Below are positions 37,570 through 49,324 of a stretch of DNA of 64,000 nt, in pieces; position 1 is the stretch's first letter; each line of letters starts with the position of its first letter. Below the pieces are notes generated by a model. That model saw nothing but the letters and a program-made list of their open reading frames with translations, ran no database searches and was not told the DNA's origin. The translations under genes were made by a program, and so were the position numbers. The stretch covers positions 19,271,607 through 19,335,606 of the forward strand of contig NC_092357.1 in NCBI RefSeq assembly GCF_963676685.1, read 5' to 3'. Source of the stretch: Mytilus edulis. Taxonomy: Eukaryota > Mollusca > Bivalvia > Mytilida > Mytilidae.

Positions 37570-37875
37570 TCCCAGTAACAGTCAGAGTAGTAGTTGTACT
37601 ATGTCCTGTTCCTACGCCATTGATGGCATAACATGTGTAAATTCCTACATCACTTTGTGCTGAATTAAAGAGTGTCAGCGATGGTGTAATAATATCACTG
37701 CCACTGTATTTGTTGTTGTCGGTTTCGAATGTAATACGTTTTATACCTCCACCAATATTTCTTTGCCAGTAAACTGATTTAAGAGTGAGTGTAGAGATAA
37801 CAAGGCACTGTAGGACTACAGTATCACCAGGAGTTACAGAATATGACAACTTTTGAATAGAAACAGCTGGTACAC
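37570..37875 (-). CDS. Gene A Ig exon A4 (repeat-type)
   Basis: A 306-nt phase 1-1 exon starting VPAVSIQKLSYSVTPGDT after a GAAG acceptor and ending TTTLTVTG before donor GTAAGT. It carries Cys in VVLQCLVIST, Trp in VYWQRNIGGG and Cys in VGIYTCYAINGVGTG. It belongs to the A1-A4 set of closely related exons, which share SYSVTPG, QCL, VYW and NGVG.G blocks. It is the most membrane-near member of the set. Confidence 0.9.
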
Positions 37876-38459
37876 CTTCAAAAGAACAACATTTATTATT
37901 TGTCAGAAGGCAACAACAATATGAAAAAAAACCCGACCAAAGGTAAAGTATTTGTACAACTACAAGTCACTGTACAGCTTCAACAAAGACCTAAGCCCAT
38001 ACTATATAGACAGGTCTGATTCATTGTAAGACCAACGCATTGAGCGACTAAGTTCGTACAGTATTTTCACAATCTTATCTACATCGATCAACACAATTTG
38101 GTATGTGTTTCATGTGAGATTTAAAGATACAACCCTGTAGTCGGAGAAGTTCATGGTCAATTACGAAATTACAAGGAAAAACTGAAATACTCGACATTAG
38201 TTTTTAAATACAACAAGTCATTCTGTTTCAAACATTTTGTAACATCAATATCCTTATTTTGATAACTATTGAAATAATAAGACCCGTTGAAGCCATTAAA
38301 TAATTTGCTTTGTCATTCAATTTGTGTAACAACTATACAGGATGTAACAATTCATTGAAAATATTAACTGTCAGGGGAAATGGAACTGGGTAAGAGGTTG
38401 CGTTAAAATAGGGATATGCTGTGTAAAAAAATTGCCCAGTTTTTGTCTGAGATTAATGC

Positions 38460-38517
38460 GGGGGGGGGGGGAGGAGCTGAGAAAATTGGGATTGTGGATG
38501 GGGAGTGGGGGGTAAGG
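38460..38517 (+). repeat. G-rich tract
   Basis: A run of 11-12 G followed by GAGGAGCTGAG and GGGGAGTGGGGGG. It is the only such tract in a strongly AT-rich window and has G-quadruplex potential on the plus strand. Confidence 0.8.
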
Positions 38518-40697
38518 TATTGAGAGTTAGGAACAGTGTATCCAAAATAATATTTAAAAAAAGAATGCATGCGTATTTGGAAAAAAATTCAGTGAGTAGA
38601 TGCGGTTTGATTGCACACAAGAGACAAAATTTGAATAGCATTTGTTGTTGGTTCTGGTAGGTTATATAACCATATAAATAGAGGGTAAAATACTATAATC
38701 TGAAAAATCAGTTAGTGCAAACATAACAATAAGAAGATGTGGTATGATTATCATGACATGAATGTAAGCAATTATAGGTAACTGGACGTCTTTTAGCAAT
38801 GAAAATAAAACCATAATATAAACAGATACAACAGACCCGGATGTGAATAAATCAGACGGTAAATCTAACGGCTTAATCTACAGTAGTATAATTTGCGAAA
38901 AACAAATATGACACGTATGAACCGACGACAACCACTAATTAAAAGGATCCTGACTTTAAACAGGCAAGAAAAAAAAAGAATGAATGATATGAAGTTAACA
39001 CATTTAATTAGGTTTATTCATAGTGTAGAAATATCTATTGTATGAAATTCATTTTAGTCTCTCTAGTAATTTTTACAAAATATGTGAGCTTGATCTTTCA
39101 TATTCAGTGATAATAAATTGAAAATAAAATAAGAGACAAGAAAAAAAGGAAAGTGCAATTGTCTTATGACCACCTAAATAATTAAAAGTTTAGATATCAA
39201 GTATTTGTATAATGTGCAACTTTCCATGAATTCGACACATAAGGATGATAGTTCAGCTAATCTTTGCAGCAGCAGCGATGTGGTAATATTTTTTTTTAAA
39301 GTTTACACATACTTATAAAAACATCAAACATTTGAAGAGTGACCTTTGCTAGAATTTTTTTTATCAGAAATAATGCAATCATTTTATATGATTACTTGAA
39401 GAATAAATAAATATATTAGTAAAATGTCTTTGTACAAGGATAAGTAACAGATAGATAAAGTAAGGTAAGGCTTTGACACGCATTTACATCCGATTTCGAG
39501 TATCAATTTTGGAGCAATACATGATTCTCCTTATACAAAAAATTCAAATAAAAAACATCGACAGGTTTGACGATAAAGGGGACGTTATAACAATTCCATG
39601 AACATAGATGTTGTTTATAATGTCGTAGTTGAAACTGCACAGAAACACACCATTAGCTTCGCATACAAGTCTGTATGTTAATCGCGACAATATAAAGTCA
39701 AGTCAAAGTTAAAACAGTCAGCATTTTGACTGCGCAAATAAGACAATTACAGTACATGTATAAAACTATAAATTTATAGTGCAGTCAACTCCAACAGGTT
39801 TCAACCCAGATGCGTGCAACTTCACAGAAGGATTGCGTATATATTGAAGTTTTTCACCCTTTTTTATTATTAAGATTTGTTTACAGTTTTTCCGGCATTC
39901 GAAAACTGAGTGATTTTTCAGCTAAATGTACATAAAAAGTACCAATTTTATGTAATCTACAGCTTATACAGTTCAGCCTAGACCCCTTAAACGAATTTTA
40001 AATATTGCAAAATTTATAACTGAGCACTTACTATTACAGGATAGTTTGAGGTTTGTAGCAATGGGAATGTTATAAGTTTCACCAGCTGTACATAATACAG
40101 TATGTATATATGTTTTGTGCAACCTGACAATTTAAGTTCATATTCAACTTTTAGTCTATTTATAGACAATGTGACCTTGACCTTGACCTAGTGATCATTT
40201 ACTGTCCAAGAGACAATTTTTGTAAAATTTCCATTAAAGAATTAAACATAATTAGAAAATCTTAAAACGCAGACTGGTACACATAATTAATTCTGTTATA
40301 AGTGCAAATGAATTGTAATCGCTGAGATAAAACATATTTACATATTCTAACAAATAATGAATATATTTATAACAATATAATTTTTTAAGTTTACATATTT
40401 CACTTTTTAAAATCATTTTTGTATTTTTTTTTTTTAAATTTTACTGAAAATTGCTTTCTCATTTTTTTTTACCATAAATTCCCCCAGGACCTAACATCTA
40501 CTGACACCTTTTTCTTAACAATAGCAACCGGGAAGATTTCAAATTTTCTAACTTTCTGTCAGTTGGTATCATGTCATGCAGCTTATATTATGCTTATCTG
40601 AAACCATGCGTTAAGATCAAGATTGCAAACACTTTCTGTTATAAGAAGAGCTGCTTACACCAGGTGTCGTTTTTTAAATATTAAAAAAATTGGTAAA
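38518..40697. other. Gene A intron A3-A4, left part
   Basis: The decayed mussel repeat at 38735-38990, then AT-rich unique sequence with a short ACCTTG run near 40172. No exon was seen. Confidence 0.6.
38735..38990 (+). repeat. Common mussel repeat, decayed copy
   Basis: AGAAGATGTGGTATGATTAT at the head and GACGACAACCACTAATTAAA near the end, with internal deletions. Confidence 0.6.
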
Positions 40698-40855
40698 AGT
40701 GGGGTTCGTGTTGTTTATTCTTTATTCTATGTTGTGTCATGTGTACTATTGTTTTTCTGTTTGTCTTTTTATTTTTAGCCATGGCGTTGTCAGTTTATTT
40801 TAGATTTATGAGTTTGACTATCCCTTTGGTATCTTTCGTCCCTCTTCCATACATC
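40698..40855 (+). repeat. Penelope-like element 3' tail, solo
   Basis: GTGGGGTTCGTGTTGTTTAT through GGTATCTTTCGTCCCTCTTC, with no coding part. It is a strongly 5'-truncated insertion about 220 bp downstream of exon A3. Confidence 0.7.
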
Positions 40856-41075
40856 TGTGGAAATTGCCAAATCATACTGACGATAAATCATGGTCAAGAG
40901 AATATGACGAAAAATACTACTACCAGGTATGAATGTGTTTGTAAAATTATCTCCGAGTATTGATGGGTTTCGGACGGACTGACCTACGATATAAACCTCA
41001 AAGCGCGGTGCGCTTGAAACGAAAAAAAAAATATATGAAAAACAAATATTGAACAGATAGCACAATTTTACTTAC

Positions 41076-41384
41076 TTCCAGTTATAGACAGAATGGTGTT
41101 TGTACTTTGTCCAATTCCTACGCCGTTGTAGGCAAAACATGTGTAAGTTCCTACATCACTTTGTTCTGTATTGAAGATGGTCAGAGAAGGTATGGTGGTA
41201 GTTGTGCCCCTATATTTGTTGGCGTCGGTTGTGAATTTGATATATGCTATGCTATATTTTCCCCTGTATCTTTTCCAGTAAACGGAGGTAACTGTCAGTG
41301 TAGAATTAACAAGGCACTGCAAGGTCACAGTGTTACCAAGAGGTACAGAGTATGACGACTGGGGTACAGTAACAGTGGGTAAAC
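41076..41384 (-). CDS. Gene A Ig exon A3 (repeat-type)
   Basis: A 309-nt phase 1-1 exon starting LPTVTVPQSSYSVPLGNT after acceptor CAAAG and ending TILSITG before donor GTAAGT. The Ig core is Cys in VTLQCLVNST, Trp in VYWKRYRGK and Cys in VGTYTCFAYNGVGIG. It is one codon longer than A1, A2 and A4, with the difference near the KYSIAYIKF strand. It is one of four homologous exons and is flanked in the 5' introns by repeat debris. Confidence 0.9.
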
Positions 41385-42889
41385 CTTTGAAAGAATAACA
41401 TTATATTATGTCAAAAGGCAACAAAGTGGAAACAAAATATGTCAAACATGTGTTCCCAGTGCTCTTTAAGGATGTACTAAGGTGAGGTTTTAGACTTGTT
41501 GTCAAATGTTCGGACTTCTTGATGCTTTTTACATACAATATTAGGTTAAATATTTTGCCCATAACACCCATTTATTTTGTCATATAAGACTTAGAAGCGC
41601 ATGAAAGGTAATTTTACAAAACTTTAGAAGATTTTTGATTTTCTTGATTTTGATTTTAGACCAATAATACCAATGCAAATATTAGGTAAAAGTCTGAGTC
41701 AGCCTTTTCCCGCCATATTTTAAATCTCAAATATCTCAAAAAGGAGTTCCGTGACCTATACTTATTTTTAGCTTTTTCCTTACCCAATGCTCTTTAGGCT
41801 TACAGTATCAAATTTAGATTCTTAATTCATTTATTTTCACCCAAGTACACCCTCAAGATAATCAAATACGACGTAAATACAAGTACAACACTAGATCAAG
41901 TAAATATTGAGCAGATCACCTGATGAGGATGAGCGGCCTTGTTACGAGTGTGAACGAAATTGATATCGGAAACACTATGCGGAATAACAGTTATATACCA
42001 ATAAATCAAATACAGTAATTTAGGAAAGCTTACGATGAGTGTTGTCCCTCATACTGTTAGAGAATGTGTAAACACGTTAATTATGAGCTATGAAAATCAA
42101 GAAGTTCCTGCATTTTTCTGAGTACGTTTTAAATTTTTTTTCAAAGAAATATATTTTATTGTGGGTTAGCAGTCATTAGCTTTCACTAGATTTACCACTG
42201 TTGGTTATATTGATAATTTAGAATCGTTATAGTACCATTTTCGTTTTGAAAATTGTTTTTTGTTATAAAATTATTGGAGCACTGCATTTTAATAAATGTA
42301 CAAATGTAATCAAAATGGACGAAATTGATTTTTTTAGTTTGTCTTTTCCAACCTGAATGAATTATAGTTGATTGTGAATATCTCGGAAGCGTTTCTCATT
42401 TTGTAAACAGAAAATATATACCCCAAAAATGGGTGGCATATCAATTTCTTTCTGAAAAAAGTGTTTGTAATTATTGCAGAAACACAATTTTGGGATAAGT
42501 TACACATAGTTCTATTCCCAGATTCACATTAAAATATGAGTTGGGGATATAGCAAGATCAATAGTAAAGAAACGACTGAACTAGAACTATCTGAAATGGT
42601 CTCTAGCTCCCCGTAAAAAAGTAAGAAAGCCGTTATTGAAATTGAAATTGCAGGAATAAAAGAATACGTTTAAACATCTTTGTGACAGTAACGAAATATC
42701 TCCAAAAAATCAAAGCATCTAGAAGTTCAATAGTTATACAAAATTTAAAACTCGACTCTGAATCTATAAAATTGATGGTGACTTTTTAAGACAGCAAGAT
42801 TGCTACGCAGAATGCAAATGTCACACGCTGTGTAAAATGAAGAACAAAATTCTGTGTCCCAGAATAGGAGAGTACAGGGTCACACGAAC
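41385..42889. other. Gene A intron A2-A3, left part
   Basis: Unique AT-rich sequence upstream of exon A3. Nothing was recognised. Confidence 0.55.
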
Positions 42890-43200
42890 ATGTATAACTC
42901 TGCCACATTTTGTATGTGCCTGTCCCAAGTCAGGAGCCTGTAATTCTGTAGTTATTGCTTGTTGCTGTATATCATATTTGGTTTTTGTTTTCGTTCATTA
43001 TTTTGTACATAATCAGGCCGTTAGTTTTCTATTTTGAATTGTTTGACATTTATCATTTTGAAACCTTTTATAGCTGACTATGCGGGAAGGGTTTAACCCA
43101 TTGTTTAAGACCTTACGGTGACCAATTGTTGTCAATGTTCATGTCATTTGGTCTCCTGTGGATAGTTGTCTCATTGGCAATCATATAACAGTTTCTTATT
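42890..43200 (-). repeat. Common mussel repeat, inverted copy
   Basis: On the plus strand CCTGTCCCAAGTCAGGAGCC near 42920 and GATAGTTGTCTCATTGGCAA near 43160 are the reverse complements of the tail and head of the family. Confidence 0.7.
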
Positions 43201-43671
43201 TTGAAACTATATACATTACGACAAACAATACAATGTAAAAAAGCTTTCTTTCAAACGGTGTCACGGGAGTTTCGTTCACAAAATGTAACTATTACAATTC
43301 TCGAACAAATGTGAGATAAGATCGATGAGGCAGTATATACAGATTATGTTAGCAAAGTCCCACAACTCTCTTTCAACAACGCAGGATGACAATCGACAGT
43401 GTTAAGTATTAAGCTGGAGAACTTTTTAATAAATGTTTTCAGAAGAGTGGCGTTTAGATGGTGTTATTTTTAAAATTCGCCTCAAACTCCCGTTAGTCCT
43501 TTTTCAAATGGCAAAATCAAAGTAACTGTACATTATCATCAACTACGCATAAGGGCAAAAAATCTTGCTATGTACAAAGAAATATTGTATAACAACTAAC
43601 GATATGGTCAATAGTTATCAAAGGTACCAGAATTTTCATTTATTATGTCAGACGCGCGTTTCGTTTACATT

Positions 43672-44305
43672 AGACAATGAGGCTCGGTTGGAAACAAAAC
43701 TTTACGACAAAAGAGATGATTTCAGCTTTCCAATTGTGAACTCCTAAGTAGCAACATTCCAGCAGCACCTGCATACGGGGTATATATCTCCCAATTGATA
43801 CGATATTCCCATGCTTGCATTTCCTATCATGATTTTCTTGATAGAGGGTTACTGCTCACAAGGAAGCTATTAAACCAAGAGTTCCAAATGGTGAAGTTGA
43901 AATCATCCCTTCGTAAATTTTACGGACGTCATCACAAGTTGGTTGACCGTTATGGAATAACCGTTTCACAAATGATATCGGTTATGTTCCTTACGTCGTA
44001 ACTACAATCCCCTTCCCTTTCATGATTGTGATCTACCGAATTAGACTATTTACCGGATTTGTAATCACATAAGCAACACGACGGGTGCCACATTTGGAGC
44101 AGGATCTGCTTACCCTTCCGGAGCACCTGAGTTCACCCCTAGTTTTTGGTGGGGTTCGTGTTGTTTATTCTTTAGTTTTGTATGTTGTGTCGTGTGTACT
44201 ATTGTTTTTCTGTTTTTCTTTTTCATTTTTAGCCTTGGCGTTGCCAGTTTGTTTTAGATTTATGAGTTTGACTGTCCCTTTGGTATCTTTCGTCCCTCTT
44301 TTAGA
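43672..44305 (+). pseudogene. Penelope-like RT, 5'-truncated copy
   Basis: A second fragment of the element at 25755-26945, on the opposite strand. It opens abruptly at LDNEARLETKLYDKRDDF, is frameshifted near 43742 by an apparent 7-nt deletion relative to the other copy, and continues as QLIRYSHACISYHDFLDRG through SSLRKFYGRHH to a stop at 44001. The shared 3' tail runs to about 44305. The 5' truncation point joins another dispersed repeat carrying CAGACGCGCGTTTCGT, as expected for target-primed retrotransposition into older repeat DNA. Confidence 0.68.
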
Positions 44306-45163
44306 TTCATCAGTGACGCTCAGATCAAAATTGTTATAAAGCCAAACAAGTAAAAGTTGACGAGCATTGAGGACCCAAAATACCAAAAAAAATATGTCAA
44401 ATACCGCTAAGGTTATCTATTCCTGGGATACAAAAAATCCTTTATTTAAAAAAAAAAAAGTTTTGTAACAGGAAATTGATATTCATATCAACACCGAAGT
44501 GCTGACTTCTGGGATGGTTAAACCTCGGGGACGAAACGATTCAAAAGGAGACATGACTCCTGTTTAAATAGTCGAATAAAATGGCAGTACAATATAGTCA
44601 CTAAGATGGACTTTTAGGTCCTTGTTGGTTATATAGCTCTTAAACTGTTAAGTTTTTTTTTTTTTATATATCCTTGATTTTCAAATGATCGGCGTTCCTG
44701 ATGAAGGTAGAACTAGTAAAGCGCTGTGGTCGCATAGAATTTATAACGTATTGTTTTAATTTTTTCATAAATATACATAATGCAACCAATCCTACCGACT
44801 TAAACAGCAAAATGTATCACACAGCAGTTGCGTTTACAACGAATCATAATAAGAACATATAAAACAGGTCAAAGTCCAACATCTCGTGTTTAAATTGTCA
44901 CATCGAACCGACAATCAAGCATGACGAAGAGAATATGACAAAAAATAAACCAAGTTTGAAAGCTGCATTTCAAATTTCTCAGAGAATTGATTCGGACGGA
45001 CGGATTTATGGACGCAGGCGAATACCATGTCCTGCAGGACAAAACGCGCAAGCGACTAGGAAATATAAGATATGACTAAAGAAAACCACGAAAAATAATA
45101 TCTTCATTACTGGAAGGTTATCATGGTTACATCACTGTGTAATATAGCAACAAAAGTACTTAC

Positions 45164-45469
45164 TTCCAGCAATAGACAGAATAGTTGTTGTACTGTATCC
45201 CTTTCCTATACCATTGTTCGCAAAACATTTGTAATTTCCTGCATCACTTTGTGATGCATGGAGGATGGTCAAAGATGGTGTAGTGGAAGTACTGCCACTG
45301 TATTTGTTGGTGTCGGTTGTGAAACTAATTATTTTTTTGATACCTCCAATATATCTTTCCCAGTAAACATAAGTAACATGTAGTGTCGAGTTAATAAGGC
45401 ACTGCAAGATCACTGTGTCACCAGGAGTTACAGAGTATGACGACTGTAGTACAGAAACAGTTGGTACAC
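45164..45469 (-). CDS. Gene A Ig exon A2 (repeat-type)
   Basis: A 306-nt phase 1-1 exon starting VPTVSVLQSSYSVTPGDT after acceptor TAAAG and ending TTILSIAG before donor GTAAGT. The core is Cys in VILQCLINST, Trp in VYWERYIGG and Cys in AGNYKCFANNGIGKG. It is closest to A1. Its 5' intron starts only about 40 bp before one arm of a large inverted repeat and about 220 bp before the TTAA-flanked element, so mobile DNA has landed very near this acceptor without breaking it. Confidence 0.9.
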
Positions 45470-45694
45470 CTTTAAAATAATATAATTAGAAGGTAGCAAA
45501 TGTAAAAGTAACTGTACTTACTTGTACTCCACTAGGTCTCGACTTTACTTAATTAGTCTGATTCAGTTCTTTATGATCGTGACGTAGTCTGAAATGGTAT
45601 CGACCAAGGCTCGAACAGTCTTGACCGGTCTCGAGTTGTCTCTAGTCCGGACCTTCAAATTTAGTCTTGCTTGGTGTAAATCAGCCCATCTTAA

Positions 45695-48276
45695 GCTAGG
45701 TTTATACTGCCGATCAGATCAACCCGATGATCCCAATTGTCCAAATTTCTACGAACAAGCTCAACCAAATTCTTGATCAGGCCTGTTTACGACTTCCTCC
45801 TGACAGCCATCCGACGATGCACGACCTTAACTCGACCATTCACGACTCCTTAACGACTCCTTCCCGACTCCACCGACTTTATTAATTAAAAAATAATACT
45901 TATTCGATAATTTCGATCAATTCACGATATTTACTCAACTAGATATACCATATCAACTGTTCACGGTTTCAGCTTGATCTCGACCAGACCAGATCCTGAT
46001 CGTGTATGGGTCGTAGGGATATTCGGGAATGGGTTGGATATACACATTTTTAGTATAAAAATGTCCGATTTTATTATTCCCTGCCGCTTCGGAATGGGCA
46101 TTTAAGTGTTCCCCTAGTCCGTCCGTACGCACGTACATCCCAATATGACCCTTTATAATGTTTTATATGCTAGCTGGGGCTTTTTTGGAGTCCCATGGAC
46201 ACATTCTCCGTTTATTTGGTTATATTCAGGAGAAGGTCCTAGTAAAATCATAGTTTTTTACATTTAAAACATCTACATAGAAATGAAGCATTTGCATGGT
46301 GGTAACTCAGAGAGACAGGTTAATAGATGTGATTGAGTTTGTAAAGTTTCTTCAACATGAAGAAGATTGTGTAGACATCAACAGGCGCCGAGAAATCTAG
46401 GTGAGGCAGTGATTGACACGACGACTCCTAAGTGGGCAGTTTGAGAGACTTGCACTAACTTAATAAAGAGGAACCCAATGCTTATAAACATTCTCATAGT
46501 GGACACTGATATGTTTTATTGCTCTTTTTTTGGAAATGACACCACAAAATGAGATTTGTCACTGGATTAGTACTTATGTTAGATAGCAATATACATAAAC
46601 TTAACTCCCGATTTCCTTTCTCATGCAAATTAAAGCCTACTGTTTGTCAAATAGATGTGCATAAGTATGTAGTCATAGATTTGATATCCAGTAGTTGAAT
46701 GGTTTAAGATATTTATTTTCGTTTTTGCTGTACGGATACAACCTGTATGTATTTCCCAAAAATATATTGCAAAAAAAGGGCACAGATGTCACATATTTCC
46801 CCAAAATTTGACCCAAAGTAGAATTTCAATTACCTGGGGTGATACCTTTTCTAAAACTGTTTAAAACTTTACATATATCTATCAAGAGATCAAGAGTGCA
46901 TTTCTTTCTTACCAAAATTTGGTAAACGTTTGGTGTCGATTGTTATAGTCTATTAAACGTAACACAAGTAGAAACAAATGCATCGTTTGGTTAGATTGTA
47001 TTGACATTTTGAGTAATTTTAGACGATGTGTTGAGTTATGACAAGCAAGAACACGTTTAGATAATTGATTTAATTATAAAGTTAGAAAAAAATGCATCGT
47101 TTGAACTAACAAACGACCAACGACAAACTGTAGACGCATTTGCAGCGAGTGTATAGTTTGTCAAAGTTTGTGAAAACTTGCAAAAGTATGTTAGAAAAAA
47201 ATGATCAAAACTTGTGCTCCCTGAACAGTTTGTATCGTTACTGTCAGAAAGAATTCGCACCAAGAAAACAAATATTTGTCTGTCGTCTCATTGTTGTGTG
47301 AAATTACGTCAAAAAATTCGAATAAAAAAAAAATTGACTGTAAGGTGACCTATAGTTGAATTGATAATTTCTGTGAAGAGCTGTCTGATTGGAAATTGTA
47401 CCACATCTTCTATTTTTAAGCTTCAAACATTTATGGACAAACGGAAAATAAGGATAGACAAAACAGAAAATAGTACATAATACAGGAAAAAATATAATGT
47501 TGATGTTCTTATTAACCAACTCTGAAAGATAACCTGGTCATCAGCAGTCTAATAATATACAATGATGAATATTATTGCACAATTACTTTAATATTTGTTA
47601 GTTTTTAGTTTTCCATGTTATGTGGACTGCTGTTTGACTTCCATCGGTTACCGTTTTTTGCTATGGCTGTGTCGGTTTGATTTCGACCTCTGAATTTGAT
47701 TATTCCATAGGTGTCTTTTTTGTCGGAAGCATAGTTATGAGAGTTAAACAGATCTGCACACACTTTTAAAGAATCGTGTAGCAGTTATGTGTTCTCGTGT
47801 ATGGCGGAGTAGAGATCGAAGAGTGGTCATATGTGGTCGCGAAGGGATGGGTATTGGTCGAGTTGGTCTGGGATGATATAGATATACCAGTCATAGTGAT
47901 CTGGAAGCGATCGAGCATTGGTCGAGTTAATCTGGAAATGATCAGACATTATTAAGTCGAGCAAAGGTCGAAATGATCGAGGACTGATTGGTATTTTTTT
48001 GTATTCCGATCAAACTCGATTTCTACTCGATCCTGTCCCGATCAATTCGAACGCTACTCGACGAATTCTCGTTCTCTTCTCGAGTGACTTTCTTCTCGAT
48101 CCTTACTCGAATGTTTTTTACATGTCAAAAGCTCTAGAGTAGAAAGTCAGATCGATGACAAGCAAGGAAGACTATCCCGAACATTCTTGTCGATTGAGTC
48201 AGAACAGTCTTCCGGTCACGTAATTTTTCTTGATCGGGCTTGATCGAGTTGATCTGATCTGCAGTGTGAACCTATC
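45695..48276. mobile_element. TTAA-flanked non-autonomous TIR element
   Basis: Left end (plus strand) GCTAGGTTTATACTGCCGAT and right end (minus strand) GATAGGTTCACACTGCAGAT, both continuing CAGATCAAC, form imperfect terminal inverted repeats of about 30 bp. Both ends abut TTAA (45691-45694 and 48277-48280), as in piggyBac- or Kolobok-type target duplications. The right subterminal region (about 47800-48250) is packed with TCGA-containing motifs. No transposase-like ORF was seen over 2.58 kb, so it would be non-autonomous. It lies in the A1-A2 intron. The superfamily is inferred only from the TTAA. Confidence 0.6.
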
Positions 48277-48319
48277 TTAACTAAATAAAGTTTATTTATT
48301 AGTTTGATTTATTGCGGTG

Positions 48320-49130
48320 AAACGTTTTCAAATCAACTTGGATTTTCATCAAACTAAACAGCTATCTTAGTAATATTTTGATCTTATTGAATCGTAGATC
48401 ATTATGCAGTTTTGTGTATTGCTGAATTTAATTAATCTAGGTAAAAAACTACCTTTTATATATATTATAAATATATCTTTTGAATAAAGTATATATAAAA
48501 TAATTTTAGTTTTATCCCTTTTTGATATATATTATATGAATATGTCAAAAAGGGATAAAACATTAGAGAAATTATTGAAATTGTTCTTTTCATTTGTGGT
48601 GATTTAAAAATCAATACCTCCTGCTTGGGACAAACTTCTTAAAAAGAAATCACCAACCAGAGAGTTTTACATTCTAAATAGCATTCATTCAAAGTTACAA
48701 CATCCTGTTAAATTTAAATCGCAGGGCTCATTGCATTCACTAGATATGTAATACACGAGTTTAAGAAAATTAGGGCTTTTTTTACTTGTAAAACAGACAT
48801 GTATTGAGGTAATTAATGCAACACGTACATTTTTTTTTTGTAACAACCTGTAATTCATTAAGATCAATGTATAAGTTAACTAAGATAGCTGTATAGTTTG
48901 ACGAAAATCTAAGTTGATTTGAAAAAGTTATAAATGTTTTTTAAGTGTCCTATTTGAATTTGGTACGAACTGTAAAACCTACCATTTTTTACCTAGATTA
49001 GTTTGATTATCTTTTACAGCAATACATTAAAATACATAACTAACATTCAGTAAGATCAATGTATTACCAAGGTATCTTTTTAGTTTGATGAAAATCCAAA
49101 TTGATTTGAAAAAGTTATTAACAAAATTAA
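48320..49130. repeat. Inverted and direct copies of a 75-bp motif
   Basis: The block GATTTTCATCAAACTAAACA near 48340 recurs inverted near 48855-48925 (TAGTTTGACGAAAATC) and again near 49048-49125 (TAGTTTGATGAAAATCC). Between them, 48511-48559 holds a perfect 16-bp hairpin stem (TTTTATCCCTTTTTGA and its complement). No coding potential was seen. Confidence 0.6.
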
Positions 49131-49324
49131 AGTGTACTATCTGAATATAGTTTTACCGAGATTGATTTTTTAAAATTCTTAACTTTGACAGCTAGACATT
49201 AAACTTCAATACAACCTGGGAACCAGACTAACTAAGTAAAGTCGAGACCTCGTCGAGTACACTTAAGGACAGTTAAGAAATGTCGAGACAATGTCGAGAA
49301 AATGTGTGCTTTATTTTTGTGACG

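Larger units (their letters stand above)
45510..49275. repeat. Large inverted-repeat pair around the TTAA element
   Basis: The arm at 45510-45560 (containing GGTCTCGACTTTACTTAATT) is the imperfect reverse complement of 49224-49275 (containing TAACTAAGTAAAGTCGAGAC). The arms are about 50 bp and enclose the TTAA element and the repeats at 48.3-49.1 kb. It could be an older element into which the TTAA element inserted. Confidence 0.5.

Noticed and set aside
38453..38641. Proline-rich minus-strand ORF
   Set aside because: It is the complement of the G-rich tract; no exon signals.
44085..44339. 84-codon ORF with hydrophobic stretch
   Set aside because: It lies in the 3' tail of the Penelope-like copy; the same pseudo-ORF appears at 40739 and 25650-25865 for the same reason.
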